DNA from: Lachnospiraceae bacterium
Lineage (GTDB): Bacteria > Bacillota > Clostridia > Lachnospirales > Lachnospiraceae
Direction: 5' to 3'
Length of the DNA: 64,000 nt
Assembly: GCA_910575005.1 (NCBI GenBank)
Contig: CAJTCL010000003.1
Location: forward strand, 124,001 to 188,000
In this document: one piece after another, positions 7,566 through 17,387 of the stretch
How positions within the stretch are numbered: position 1 is the stretch's first letter
Layout: each line of letters opens with the position of its first letter
The notes under the pieces: model-generated
The model's database searches: none
What the model saw: the letters and a program-made list of their open reading frames with translations, nothing else
What the model was told of the DNA's origin: nothing
Made by a program: the position numbers and the translations under genes

Positions 7566-9326
7566 ATGAGTAAAAAACATATTTCTTTTACGCAGTTCAT
7601 GCGGCATATTGTTCAAGTTGCTGCCTTTCTTTTGTTTCCAGGATTGTTTATTACTGTGTTTTCCGCGGTGGGAGATATATTGACAGCATTAATCAAAGAC
7701 CGTTTTTCGGTCTATGCACTGTCTGCACAACTTATTACTGTATTGACAGTATTTATCATTACAGCATTGTGGGGGCGTTTTTTCTGTGGATTTGTTTGTT
7801 TTTTTGGAACATTGCAAGAAATGATTGCGTTTTTATCTAAAAAAATATTTCCTAAAAAACGTCAGCTTCCGCCACAGTTTGATCATCTACTGAAGTTTAT
7901 AAAGTATTTTATTTTCATATTCATTGTTGTTGGTATTTGGATTTTGGTGCTGCCTGTAGATTCCTCTTATAATCCCTGGGGCGTGTTTGGGATGTTAGTA
8001 TCTGGAAATCTCTCCGCAGTATCAGCGGCAATACCAACCGCGGGTTTTTTCATATTAATGGCGATATTGATCTGTTCCATTTTTATAGAGCGTTTTTTCT
8101 GCCGTTATCTGTGTCCCCTGGGAGCCATATTTGCAATTGTCTCTAGTAAAAGAGCCTATCAGATACATCGTCAAAATGATACTTGTATCAATTGTGGTCT
8201 ATGTACCAAAAGATGCAGCATGGGAATTGATGTACCCCAAAAAGACACGGTGACTTCAGGAGAATGTATCAATTGTATGCAATGTCTGACGGTATGTCCG
8301 CGGGAAAGTCTGTCTGCCAGTCCCAAAGGCGCTGTGGCAGGGACAACTGCTGCCACGGTGATAGGCGGTATGGTGATAGTGGGAAATATTATATCAGTGA
8401 ATATTTCTAATTTAGCTGTTTCGGAATCGACGGATTCTGAGCCAACTGTTCTGGAATCGGCTGTTTCGGAATCGACGTCCACAGAAGATATTTCAGAGAA
8501 AAAACAAAATGGCAAATATAAAGATGGTGTTACTACTGGTACAGGCAAAGGGTTTCGCGGTGATACAAACGTGCAGGTGACAGTGGAGGACGGATATATT
8601 ACAGATATTACAGTACTTTCCTACGAAGATGACAGCGAATTTTTTAATAAAGCACAATCTTCCGTCATCCGTGAAATTATATCAGAGCAGTCCCTAGAAG
8701 TTGATGCCGTCAGTGGAGCTACTTTTTCCAGTAACAGTCTGATAGAAGCAGTTTCAGAGGCGGTGGAGTTGGCTGCTGAGACAACAGACCAAGAAGATAC
8801 CAGCCCGGAGGCTGATGGAAATCCAGAGGAACCAGAGACGGATGGAAGTCCAAAGGAACCAGAGACGGAGGAAAACCAAGCGCAGCCTGATAAGAGTCCA
8901 GAGGAACCAGGGACGAAGGAAAACCAAGCGCAGCCCAATGAGAATTCAGAGGAACCTCAGCCGTCTGGGGGTTTTGATCTATCTACTGTTTCTGACGGCA
9001 CATATGAAGGGACAGGAACTGGATTTCGAGGAACGACGAGTGTTTCTGTTGTGGTAGAAAATGGCGCCATCACTGATGTCACAGTCAATTCTTATGAGGA
9101 TGATAGCGAATTTTTTACCCGTGCAGAGGGAGTTGTTATCCGTGAAATTATAGATTCCCAATCGTTGGATGTACAGGCAGTCAGCGGAGCTACCTTTTCG
9201 AGTAATAGTATTATAGAAGCAGTTTCCAATGCACTTGGAAAAGAATTTGACAATCCAAACCAGGCGCTACCTGATTCAAACGTTCCTAGACAGAGGCGCT
9301 ATAGAAGAAGAAAAAGAGGAAGATAG
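7566..9326 (+). CDS. Membrane 4Fe-4S protein with two C-terminal FMN-binding (flavinylation) domains
   Basis: About 586 residues. The N-terminal third has several hydrophobic segments with NapH/NosR-like motifs (WGRFFCGFVCFFGTLQE and ERFFCRYLCPLGA), then two ferredoxin motifs, CINCGLCTKRCSMGID and CINCMQCLTVCPRE. After one more hydrophobic segment come two FMN_bind domains, around residues 320-415 and 475-565. Each has FRG and a covalent flavinylation motif SGATFSSN, whose threonine would carry FMN if ApbE is present. An acidic proline-rich linker of repeated EPET/QPN blocks joins them. This layout fits a flavin-based extracytosolic electron relay. Start 7566 follows GGGAGG; GTG 7518 lacks a good site. 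The final acceptor is unknown. Confidence 0.86.
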   Translation: MSKKHISFTQFMRHIVQVAAFLLFPGLFITVFSAVGDILTALIKDRFSVYALSAQLITVLTVFIITALWGRFFCGFVCFFGTLQEMIAFLSKKIFPKKRQLPPQFDHLLKFIKYFIFIFIVVGIWILVLPVDSSYNPWGVFGMLVSGNLSAVSAAIPTAGFFILMAILICSIFIERFFCRYLCPLGAIFAIVSSKRAYQIHRQNDTCINCGLCTKRCSMGIDVPQKDTVTSGECINCMQCLTVCPRESLSASPKGAVAGTTAATVIGGMVIVGNIISVNISNLAVSESTDSEPTVLESAVSESTSTEDISEKKQNGKYKDGVTTGTGKGFRGDTNVQVTVEDGYITDITVLSYEDDSEFFNKAQSSVIREIISEQSLEVDAVSGATFSSNSLIEAVSEAVELAAETTDQEDTSPEADGNPEEPETDGSPKEPETEENQAQPDKSPEEPGTKENQAQPNENSEEPQPSGGFDLSTVSDGTYEGTGTGFRGTTSVSVVVENGAITDVTVNSYEDDSEFFTRAEGVVIREIIDSQSLDVQAVSGATFSSNSIIEAVSNALGKEFDNPNQALPDSNVPRQRRYRRRKRGR

Positions 9327-9369
9327 AGGGCAAACAGTTCTTTTCACCTTAATATTATTGTATCAACAT

Positions 9370-9398
9370 TTGAAATTTTCATTGGTATCGTTTACAAT
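9370..9398 (+). promoter_or_regulatory. Sigma-A type promoter upstream of the degenerate ABC ATPase gene
   Basis: TTGAAA at 9370-9375 and TACAAT at 9393-9398 are separated by exactly 17 bases. An AGAAGGAGA ribosome-binding site follows at about 9405-9413, then ATG at 9421, which reads only ATG GAA TGA. The promoter, ribosome-binding site and start look like those of the original ATPase gene whose first codons have decayed or been replaced. Confidence 0.55.
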
Positions 9399-9420
9399 AG
9401 AATTAGAAGGAGATTATTTA

Positions 9421-10378
9421 ATGGAATGACATGTTAAATAAAATCAAACGCAGAAGAGTGCTGATAATTTGATTGTAGATATAATCAAGAATCTGGGAGT
9501 ATATCAAGTAGTAAATATTGATTAAGGAGTGTATTCAGGAATATCTAAGCTATGGTGTCAATTAAAAAAAGTATTTAGAATTACTAGAGGTGATGAAAAT
9601 GATAACCAATCTTTGGAAGCCGACAGATGGTTCAGTGACACTTTTTGGAAAGCAATTGGAGCCAACATCATATGAGGTCTTAAAACGTATGGGAAGTATT
9701 ATTGAGTTTCCGACCTTTTATGATCATATGAGTGGAAAGGAGAATTTACAGCTTCATTGTGAGTATATGGGTTATCATAACAAAGAAAGTGTATCAGAAG
9801 CGCTGCATTTGCTGGATCTGGCCGAATCTGCCGATAAACCTGTGGGAAGCTATTCTCTAGGTATGAGACAGCGTTTGGGGATTGCCCGAGCCATATTGTG
9901 CAGACCAGAGTTGGTAATTCTTGACGAGCCAACCAATGGTTTAGATCCTGCTGGGATGAAACAAATCAGAGATTTATTTAAAATGCTTTCCATAGAATAT
10001 GGCATGACCCTGATGATCTCCAGTCATCTTCTTTCTGAAATTGAAAGTATTGCCGATACGGTGGGTGTGATTAATCATGGAACATTGATAAAAGAAATTT
10101 CTATGCAGGAAATTGCAGAGATGAATACAGCTTATGTGGAACTGGTTGTGGAGGACACGAAAAAAGCATCCTATGTGTTGGCAGAGAATATGCAGTTAAA
10201 CAATTTTAAAATTGTCCATGATTCAAAAATTCGTATTTATGAACCAGATATCACGACACAAAGAATTTCTAAGGAGCTACTGTTGAATGATGTGGAGATT
10301 GTTTCTATTTATCAGCATACAGAGAGCCTGGAAGATTATTTTTTGAAAATGACGACAGAGGGAGAAAATCATGTTTAA
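9421..10378 (+). pseudogene. ABC-2 exporter ATPase, 5'-degenerate and lacking Walker A
   Basis: The readable frame begins at GTG 9590/ATG 9593 and gives about 262 residues starting at MKMITNLWKPTDG. In intact homologues this stretch lies directly after the Walker A loop. The rest is complete: Q-loop region, signature YSLGMRQRLGIARA, Walker B LVILDEPTNGLDPAG, H-loop SSHLL, and the C-terminal domain typical of BcrA/NatA-like exporters. Upstream, 9421-9589 is about the length the missing ~50 residues would need, but contains stops in all forward frames and no GxxxxGK(S/T). Without Walker A the product cannot bind ATP normally. It overlaps the permease start by 8 bases. Alternatives are a sequencing error or replacement by unrelated sequence. 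Confidence 0.75.
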
Positions 10379-11075
10379 ACTAATCAAACTTGAATGGAAA
10401 AAGAATAATATTAGAAAATATATCATTGGTACAGTTATCATGGCAATTTTTCTCGGAGCATTTGTTTTTGCATTGGCGTTTTTAGGCATTGCCAATGATC
10501 CAGATGGAACATTAGACGCCGCGCCAGGAACAGATGTAATTTCTACGCCAATTGAATTATTTACCAGTATGGCATTTCTGATCTATACCAGTGTCATGTT
10601 AGCATCATTTATTGTCAGTGCATACAAAAACAAGACCATGAATTTGATGTTTTCTTATCCTATAAAACGTCAGAAAATATTGGCGTCGCAGATGATTGCT
10701 GTCTGGTCTTTTAATTTTGCAGCGCTTACCTTAACAAAATTGGCTATTTATCTCTGTGTATTTTTAGGAACAAAATTTATGCAGTCGTCATTTACTATTG
10801 ATTTTTCTATCATAAGTTTGTCATTTTATATCCAGTTGATATTAAAATCAGTAGTAATCGTAAGTATGAGTTTTATTGCTCTGTTTGTGGGAATTGCTAT
10901 GAAATCATCCAAAGCGACAATTATTACTTCATTTTTGTTAATTTTTCTTACGCAAGCAAATGTTGGTGATTTTACACTGGCGGGCAATGTGGTAATTCCG
11001 TTGATTTTAACAATTATTTCTTTTGGTTTTGTCATTTTGTCCGTATATCACACAGAAAACAGAGATTTAATGTAA
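10371..11075 (+). CDS. ABC-2 type transporter permease
   Basis: About 234 residues with roughly six hydrophobic segments and the N-terminal cytoplasmic MFKLIKLEWKKNNIRKYI typical of ABC-2 permeases of bacitracin/lantibiotic-export or NatB type. A 90-residue middle block (SPIELFTSMAFLIYTSVMLASFIVSAYKNKT, split by charged NKT) and SYPIKRQKILASQ match this class. It partners the ATPase just upstream (8-base overlap), which has lost its Walker A region, so this permease may be non-functional or may be served by another ATPase. The exported substrate is unknown. Confidence 0.82.
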   Translation: MFKLIKLEWKKNNIRKYIIGTVIMAIFLGAFVFALAFLGIANDPDGTLDAAPGTDVISTPIELFTSMAFLIYTSVMLASFIVSAYKNKTMNLMFSYPIKRQKILASQMIAVWSFNFAALTLTKLAIYLCVFLGTKFMQSSFTIDFSIISLSFYIQLILKSVVIVSMSFIALFVGIAMKSSKATIITSFLLIFLTQANVGDFTLAGNVVIPLILTIISFGFVILSVYHTENRDLM

Positions 11076-11288
11076 TTTTTTGAGGATTATGTGGAAGATA
11101 ATTGAGAACCAAAGATATTTTGGGAAGGAAATGAAAGGATTGTAAAAAGAGCAAAGAGAATGATTCAAGCTTTTGTTTGAGTGCAAGTTCGATCTTGGAC
11201 TGTGAGAAATCCTTTGGCGGAGTAATAATTTGCTCAGGCCCGCATAATTACCAAATTTCTGCAAATACTGTAAAAAGAAGAAAGATAG

Positions 11289-11321
11289 ACAGCTTGTATT
11301 GTTACCATATAAGCTGTTTTT
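11289..11321 (+). terminator. Rho-independent terminator after ABC permease
   Basis: ACAGCTT pairs with AAGCTGT across a 15-20 base loop that itself contains complementary AT/AT bases. A T-rich run follows (TTTTTC). It lies about 215 bases after the permease stop. Confidence 0.5.
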
Positions 11322-11334
11322 CTATGTCTAATTA

Positions 11335-12818
<1,484 letters not shown>

Positions 12819-12866
12819 AGATAAATTTGAAATTACAATTTTTGCTGTGGAGCAGTTTAGATGGTT

Positions 12867-12926
12867 AATCTCATATAGGAAGTTGTGTTTGTTGTCAGTA
12901 AAGCTTAACTTTTCCTATATGAGATT
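12867..12926. terminator. Long inverted repeat after enolase
   Basis: A 15-base arm (AATCTCATATAGGAA) at 12867-12881 is perfectly complementary to 12912-12926, with a ~30 base loop that adds a few more pairs. There is no clear T-run on the plus strand, so it may act as a structural 3' end or bidirectional terminator. Confidence 0.5.
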
Positions 12927-12997
12927 GATGTCTCAAAAGGTCTGAATTTGGTAAAAACTGTATATTGATTATCTCTGAATAACTCTAAAACATTGAA

Positions 12998-13639
12998 TTA
13001 TATATTATCTAATCCTGCCTGCAGTTCATGACCTTCCTTATCTTTAAAATAAATTATAATACCTTCATTGCTGCCTATTTTTATCTTCCTACCATTTTTT
13101 ATTTTCTCCCACATGTAGAGATATGGTCTTTTATATAATCGGGTAATTTTATACCCTTTCTTCATTTTTATTTCCAGCTTTCGGGCTTTATAACTTATCT
13201 TTATTGAACAGTTATTCGTTTTGTTAAATTTTTTCGTATAATCCTTTGAACCAATTTTAAACTTAGCAAACGGATTCTGATACTTTAAAAGAGTCCATTT
13301 ACATTTTGAAGTGTAAGTCTTCCCATTCTGCTTAATTTTACAGGTGATGGTCGCTTTTCCAGCTTTCTTTGGAGACATCAACACAGTGTTGCTTTTTTTA
13401 TCATATTTCACGCTTACCACTTTCTTATTGCTGCTTTTTAGACTCACCTTGGCATCTTTTTCTAATCCGCTTATTGTCGTGCTCTTGGTGGACATATCTG
13501 GAAAATAATATTCACAATAATCCTCGAAAAATACACTCGGCTTTTCCTCTGCATTTACCTCCAATGGACGCACTATAAATGATGAAATAACCATTGCAAG
13601 GACAAGCAGCGCGCTGATGCTTCTTTTTAATTGTTTCAT
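12998..13639 (-). CDS. Small secreted protein with Ig-like region
   Basis: About 213 residues, with a clear signal peptide (positive MKQLKR start, hydrophobic SALLVLAMVISSFIV, VNAEE cleavage region). The middle (STTISGLEKDAKVSLKSSNKKVVSVKYDKKSNTV..KAGKATIT) resembles a bacterial Ig-like (Big_2-type) fold. The C-terminal half is very rich in lysine and beta-strand residues and is not recognised. No sortase motif or catalytic residues are visible. The protein is probably secreted or loosely wall-associated through its positive charge. It stands alone between enolase and secG, on the opposite strand from both. Confidence 0.7.
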   Translation of the reverse strand: MKQLKRSISALLVLAMVISSFIVRPLEVNAEEKPSVFFEDYCEYYFPDMSTKSTTISGLEKDAKVSLKSSNKKVVSVKYDKKSNTVLMSPKKAGKATITCKIKQNGKTYTSKCKWTLLKYQNPFAKFKIGSKDYTKKFNKTNNCSIKISYKARKLEIKMKKGYKITRLYKRPYLYMWEKIKNGRKIKIGSNEGIIIYFKDKEGHELQAGLDNI

Positions 13640-14097
13640 TCGTAAAATCCTCTCTTTCTTATATATTTTTTAGGCGTTTGTAAAACGCCCGAACCCACAT
13701 AAATGTGGCATTCTTCTTGTTGCAAAACATCTCTTTCCCATAATATGGATGTAAAGGCCTGCAAACGAGCTCACTTTATATGAAAAAATAAGGATACTGC
13801 TCAGTTCAATTCCCTTTCCAGTATGCATTATTTACAAAATGCACCTCTTGCATGGGCGTTTTCACAGAGACATTATATACAACTTACACAAAACATTATA
13901 AACCTTTATTAGTTTTTTGGGAACATGCATTAGTCCCTCAATCTTGAGGGAGTGAAAGGTGGTGTTGGCAAAGGCTATGCTATCATACATGAAACAGGGG
14001 ACTTGGTTTAGATTGAAAAAGTTATTGAAAAATACACCAAGATATGATAATATAGAAAAAGTTATGAGCAGTATTATTGGCAGGAGGTGTGTTTCAA
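13640..14097. other. Intergenic region upstream of secG with several short hairpins
   Basis: No convincing gene. Short palindromes are present: GGCGTTT/AAACGCC near 13672-13688, CCACAT/ATGTGG near 13697-13711, and CCCTC/GAGGG near 13933-13950. A promoter candidate for secG lies at 14025-14053. One plus-strand reading frame crosses the region but has no family resemblance and overlaps secG out of frame. Confidence 0.45.
14025..14053 (+). promoter_or_regulatory. Candidate promoter of secG
   Basis: TTGAAA at 14025-14030 and TAATAT at 14048-14053 are separated by 17 bases, 45 bases before the secG start. The -10 box is a moderate match only. Confidence 0.4.
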
Positions 14098-14337
14098 ATG
14101 GCAGTATTAAAGACAGTTTTGATTGTAGCATTTATCATAATCAGTATTGCGTTGACAGTAATCGTTTTAATGCAGGAAGGCAAATCAGCAGGACTTGGGG
14201 CTATCAGCGGCGCCGCAGATACGTACTGGGGCAAGAACAAGGGGCGTTCTATGGAAGGAAGGCTTATAATGGCTACCAGGATCATGGTATTTTTGTTCTT
14301 GGTGATTGCGGCTGTATTGAATATCGGAAGCTTTTAG
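14098..14337 (+). CDS. secG: Preprotein translocase subunit SecG
   Basis: A 79-residue membrane protein with two hydrophobic helices. The first (LKTVLIVAFIIISIALTVIVLMQ) leads into the conserved QEGKSAGLGAISGAADTYWGKNKGRS loop, which is the SecG hallmark; the second is RIMVFLFLVIAAVLNI. It stabilises the SecYEG channel. The start ATG 14098 follows AGGAGG; upstream in-frame codons are not needed. It is followed by a terminator, then rnr and smpB, a gene order common in Firmicutes. Confidence 0.95.
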   Translation: MAVLKTVLIVAFIIISIALTVIVLMQEGKSAGLGAISGAADTYWGKNKGRSMEGRLIMATRIMVFLFLVIAAVLNIGSF

Positions 14338-14346
14338 AACTAAGGA

Positions 14347-14370
14347 GACTGTCGGGAGCGACAGTCTTTT
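14347..14370 (+). terminator. Terminator or attenuator between secG and rnr
   Basis: GACTGTCG pairs with CGACAGTC around a GGAG loop and is followed by TTTT. The run is short, so read-through into rnr is possible. Confidence 0.7.
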
Positions 14371-14412
14371 CTCATATATTAGAAAGTTTGTAAAACTTTC
14401 TAAGTTATATGA
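14371..14412. repeat. Long imperfect palindrome before rnr
   Basis: AGAAAGTTT/AAACTTTCT forms the core and CTCATAT/ATATGAG the outer arms, about 42 bases in total. It lies between the secG terminator and the rnr ribosome-binding site and could be an RNA stability or processing structure, for instance an autoregulatory site for the ribonuclease encoded next; that role is speculative. Confidence 0.5.
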
Positions 14413-14447
14413 GAATAATATGCGCATTCGTGCAATTAGGAGAAGAT

Positions 14448-16568
14448 ATGGAGAGAGAATTATTGGAAAATAGAAAAAAAACGATCTATGAGTTGATGTG
14501 CAGTGACATCTATGTACCCATGAAGCTCAAGGAGCTGGCTGTATTTTTAGATGTGCCAAGAGAAGAGCGTCCGGCATTGGAGGAGGTACTCAACCAGCTT
14601 TTGGCAGAGGGCAAGATTGAACTTTCAAAGCGTGGAAAATACAGCAAAGCAGAAGGAAAATATATCACAGGTGTGTTTGTTGGAAATGCCAGGGGTTTTG
14701 GATTTGTCACTGTGGAGGGAGAAGCGGAGGATATCTTTATCTCAGAATCCACAGTAAATGGCGCGATGCATGGAGATCGGGTGCAAGTTTCCCTGCTTCC
14801 AGGGCATACAGGAAAACGGCGGGAAGGCGCTGTGGTTAAGATTTTACAGAGGGGAATCACCAAAGTTGTGGGTACCTTCCAGAAGAATAAAAATTTTGGA
14901 TTTGTGATTCCCGATAATTTTAAGCTTGGACAGGATATTTTTATTCCGCAGGAGCATTGTCACGGCGCTGTGGATGGCCATAAGGTGGTCGCCAAAATCA
15001 CTGATTATGGAAATGAGCGCAAGAATCCAGAAGGGAAAATTGTAGAAATTATCGGACATATCAATGATCCAGGGACAGATATCATGTCTATTGTAAAAGG
15101 GTATGACCTGCCAATGGAGTTTTCAGAAAAAGTACTGAAACAGGCAGAAAACGTGGCCAAACCGGTAAGTAGTGCGGATATGGCTGGAAGAATGGATGTG
15201 CGGGACTGGCAGATGGTGACAATCGATGGCGAGGATGCCAAAGACTTGGACGATGCCATTACTCTGACAAGAGAAGGAGAAAATTACCGTTTGGGTGTGC
15301 ACATTGCGGATGTGACAAATTATGTGCAGGAGCGCAGTGCCCTGGATGCGGAGGCCTTGGAGCGGGGGACAAGTGTGTATTTGGTAGATCGGGTTATTCC
15401 TATGCTGCCACATAGCCTTTCAAATGGAATCTGTTCGTTGAATGCCGGAGAGGACAGGCTGGCCTTAAGCTGTATTATGCTGATTGACAAGAAAGGTACT
15501 GTGATTGACCATAAACTTGCAGAGACTGTGGTGCGGGTAGATCAGAGAATGAGTTATACCAGTGTGCGCAAGATTTTAAAAGATCAAGATCAGCAGGAGC
15601 GGAAAAAATATCAGGAATTAGTGCCAATGTTTGAATTGATGGAGGAGTTGGCGGCAATTCTCAGGGAGAAGCGCAGAAAGCGTGGTTCGATTGATTTTGA
15701 TTTTCCTGAGACAAAGATTGTTCTTGATTCTCAGGGAAGACCGTTGGAGATCAAGCCATATGAGCGCAATGTGGCGACACGTATTATCGAGGATTTTATG
15801 CTGATTGCCAATGAGACAGTGGCGCAGGATTTCTTCTGGCAGGAATTGCCTTTTGTCTATCGGGTGCACGATACCCCAGATCCAGAAAAGATCCGCAAGT
15901 TAGGGACATTTATCAATAATTTTGGTTATTCCATCAAGATTGGCCAGGATGAAATTCATCCTAAGGAATTACAAAAATTGTTGGAAAAGATTGAAGATAC
16001 GCCGCAAGAGCCATTGATCAGCCGCTTGACGCTGCGCTCTATGAAACAAGCAAAATACAGTACACAGAGCACCGGACATTTTGGATTGGCAACTTCCTAT
16101 TATTGTCATTTCACCTCGCCGATTCGCCGTTATCCAGATTTGCAGATTCACCGCATTATCAAGGAAACGCTGCGAGGGAAGATGAATGAAAAACGAATTT
16201 CCCACTATGAGCAGATTTTGCCGGAGGTGGCCGCACAGTCCAGCACCAGAGAACGCAGAGCTGATGAGGCAGAGCGGGAAACCGATAAATTGAAAAAAGT
16301 GGAATATATGTCAGAGCATATTGGAGAGGTATTTGAGGGAGTGATTTCCAGTGTCACAGCATGGGGGATGTATGTGGAACTGCCTAATACCGTGGAAGGA
16401 ATGATTCATGTCACTAACCTCACAGATGATTATTATCACTTTGATGAGGAAAATTATGAACTGGTAGGAGAGACGAGCGGCAAGACTTACAAGCTGGGAC
16501 AAAAAATTGAGGTGTTGGTGGCCGATACAGATAAATTAATGAGAACGATTGATTTTGTTTTGGCGTAA
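14448..16568 (+). CDS. rnr: Ribonuclease R
   Basis: About 706 residues. A 3'-5' exoribonuclease that degrades structured RNA and works with SmpB/tmRNA in quality control. Domain order: an N-terminal winged-helix-like region (~1-65), cold-shock-like OB domains (GRGFGFVTVEGE.EDIFI and KNFGFVIPD.., ~75-210), the RNB catalytic domain (~225-560) with TIDGEDAKDLDDAI supplying metal-binding aspartates, HIADVTNYVQE, the signature YCHFTSPIRRYPDLQIHRI, and a C-terminal S1 domain (GEVFEGVISSVTAWGMYVEL). The start ATG 14448 is chosen because TAGGAG precedes it; an in-frame ATG at 14409 falls inside the palindrome and lacks a ribosome-binding site. The absence of a long lysine-rich tail is common in Firmicutes. 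Confidence 0.96.
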   Translation: MERELLENRKKTIYELMCSDIYVPMKLKELAVFLDVPREERPALEEVLNQLLAEGKIELSKRGKYSKAEGKYITGVFVGNARGFGFVTVEGEAEDIFISESTVNGAMHGDRVQVSLLPGHTGKRREGAVVKILQRGITKVVGTFQKNKNFGFVIPDNFKLGQDIFIPQEHCHGAVDGHKVVAKITDYGNERKNPEGKIVEIIGHINDPGTDIMSIVKGYDLPMEFSEKVLKQAENVAKPVSSADMAGRMDVRDWQMVTIDGEDAKDLDDAITLTREGENYRLGVHIADVTNYVQERSALDAEALERGTSVYLVDRVIPMLPHSLSNGICSLNAGEDRLALSCIMLIDKKGTVIDHKLAETVVRVDQRMSYTSVRKILKDQDQQERKKYQELVPMFELMEELAAILREKRRKRGSIDFDFPETKIVLDSQGRPLEIKPYERNVATRIIEDFMLIANETVAQDFFWQELPFVYRVHDTPDPEKIRKLGTFINNFGYSIKIGQDEIHPKELQKLLEKIEDTPQEPLISRLTLRSMKQAKYSTQSTGHFGLATSYYCHFTSPIRRYPDLQIHRIIKETLRGKMNEKRISHYEQILPEVAAQSSTRERRADEAERETDKLKKVEYMSEHIGEVFEGVISSVTAWGMYVELPNTVEGMIHVTNLTDDYYHFDEENYELVGETSGKTYKLGQKIEVLVADTDKLMRTIDFVLA

Positions 16569-16572
16569 TATG

Positions 16573-16611
16573 AGAACCCATGAAAATAGATATTGAAATC
16601 TTTCAAATTTA
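16573..16611. repeat. 39 bp dispersed repeat, copy 1
   Basis: This stretch begins GAACCCATGAAAATAGATAT and matches 39887-39925 at roughly four bases in five. Both copies start within 15 bases of a stop codon (rnr here, DUF1667 gene there). The function is unknown. Confidence 0.5.
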
Positions 16612-16653
16612 TTTGCAAAGAAATGAATATTTATTTTCAGGAAGGTGAATAAT

Positions 16654-16734
16654 TTCCTCAGCCACAGACAAAAGCCTTGGCAGAAGTGTATCACAGCGTG
16701 GCTGGTATGTTTGTGGTTAGGGTTCTGAGAGGAA
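16654..16734 (+). ncRNA. Candidate structured RNA or leader upstream of smpB
   Basis: TTCCTCAG (16654-16661) pairs with CTGAGAGGAA (16725-16734) with a two-base bulge. CCACAGAC (16662-16669) pairs with GTTTGTGG (16709-16716), and AGCC/GGCT pairs inside. The nested long-range pairs predict a branched structure ending 23 bases before the smpB start. It is not a riboswitch or T-box that I recognise. It could be a cis-regulatory leader or a small RNA. Confidence 0.4.
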
Positions 16735-16756
16735 TAGCAGGAAGAAAGGAATTAGA

Positions 16757-17224
16757 ATGGGGAAAGATAGTATCAAACTGATTGCAAATAATAAGAAGGC
16801 ATTTCATGATTATTTTATCGAGGATAAATATGAGGCAGGGATTAGTCTTGCGGGGACAGAAGTAAAATCACTGCGGATGGGAAAGTGTTCAGTTAAGGAA
16901 TCTTTTATCCGTATTGAGAACGGTGAGCTTATCATCTATGGGATGCATATCAGCCCTTATGAAAAGGGAAATATTTTTAATAAAGATCCACTGCGTCCAA
17001 GGAAATTGTTATTGCACAAATATGAGATCAATAAAATTGCCGGCAAAATCGCAGAGAAAGGCTTTACTGTGGTTCCTCTGCAAGTCTATTTTAAGGGCAG
17101 CCTGGTAAAAGTGGAAATTGCACTGGCCAGAGGTAAGAAGCTCTATGATAAACGGCAGGATATTGCCAAGAAAGATATGCGCAGAGAATCTGAGCGCGAA
17201 TTTAAGGTCAAAAATCTGTATTAA
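16757..17224 (+). CDS. smpB: SsrA-binding protein SmpB
   Basis: 155 residues, full length. SmpB binds tmRNA and the ribosome to rescue stalled translation. Motifs: [32 protein letters not shown] at the N-terminus, [25 protein letters not shown], a basic LHKYEI..I region, and the C-terminal tail [18 protein letters not shown] that enters the decoding site. It lies downstream of rnr, the usual arrangement. The ribosome-binding site is GAAAGGA. A tmRNA gene often follows smpB, but none was recognised here; a serine recombinase occupies the next position. Confidence 0.97.
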   Translation: MGKDSIKLIANNKKAFHDYFIEDKYEAGISLAGTEVKSLRMGKCSVKESFIRIENGELIIYGMHISPYEKGNIFNKDPLRPRKLLLHKYEINKIAGKIAEKGFTVVPLQVYFKGSLVKVEIALARGKKLYDKRQDIAKKDMRRESEREFKVKNLY

Positions 17225-17280
17225 TGGATGCGGTATGGAAGATGTTGCACGAACAGTAAACACAAGATCTTGTGAAATAA

Positions 17281-17325
17281 GGCTGCCGTAATCCCACTGA
17301 CTTAGGCAGGTGGGTTAAGGCAGCC
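17281..17325. repeat. Stem-loop between smpB and the recombinase
   Basis: GGCTGCC (17281-17287) pairs with GGCAGCC (17319-17325), and inside it CCCAC (17293-17297) pairs with GTGGG (17310-17314). It lies between converging genes and could end the recombinase transcript (minus strand, followed by TTATTT) or mark an element boundary. Confidence 0.5.
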
Positions 17326-17387
17326 AAAAATCGAAGCGCAGACCGATGAAGCAGAAACCCATTCGCTGCAGACAGACTATGGGTAGG

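Noticed and set aside
8171-8938. Minus-strand ORFs opposite the acidic linker of the FMN-binding protein
   Set aside because: Low-complexity S/G/V-rich translation caused by the repeated linker codons; no ribosome-binding site.
9442-9525. Short frame resembling the start of a PTS EIIB domain (ADNLIVDIIKNLG) inside the lost ATPase 5' end
   Set aside because: Only about 25 residues before a stop, no cysteine motif; resemblance too weak to call a gene fragment.
13959-14393. 144-residue ORF overlapping secG
   Set aside because: Out of frame with secG, which has a strong ribosome-binding site and full family match; the ORF has none.
17225-17387. Possible tmRNA (ssrA) after smpB
   Set aside because: No GG(G)G..TTCGAC-type 5' end, no tag-like reading frame and no acceptor stem ending in CCA were found; only a nested stem-loop is present.
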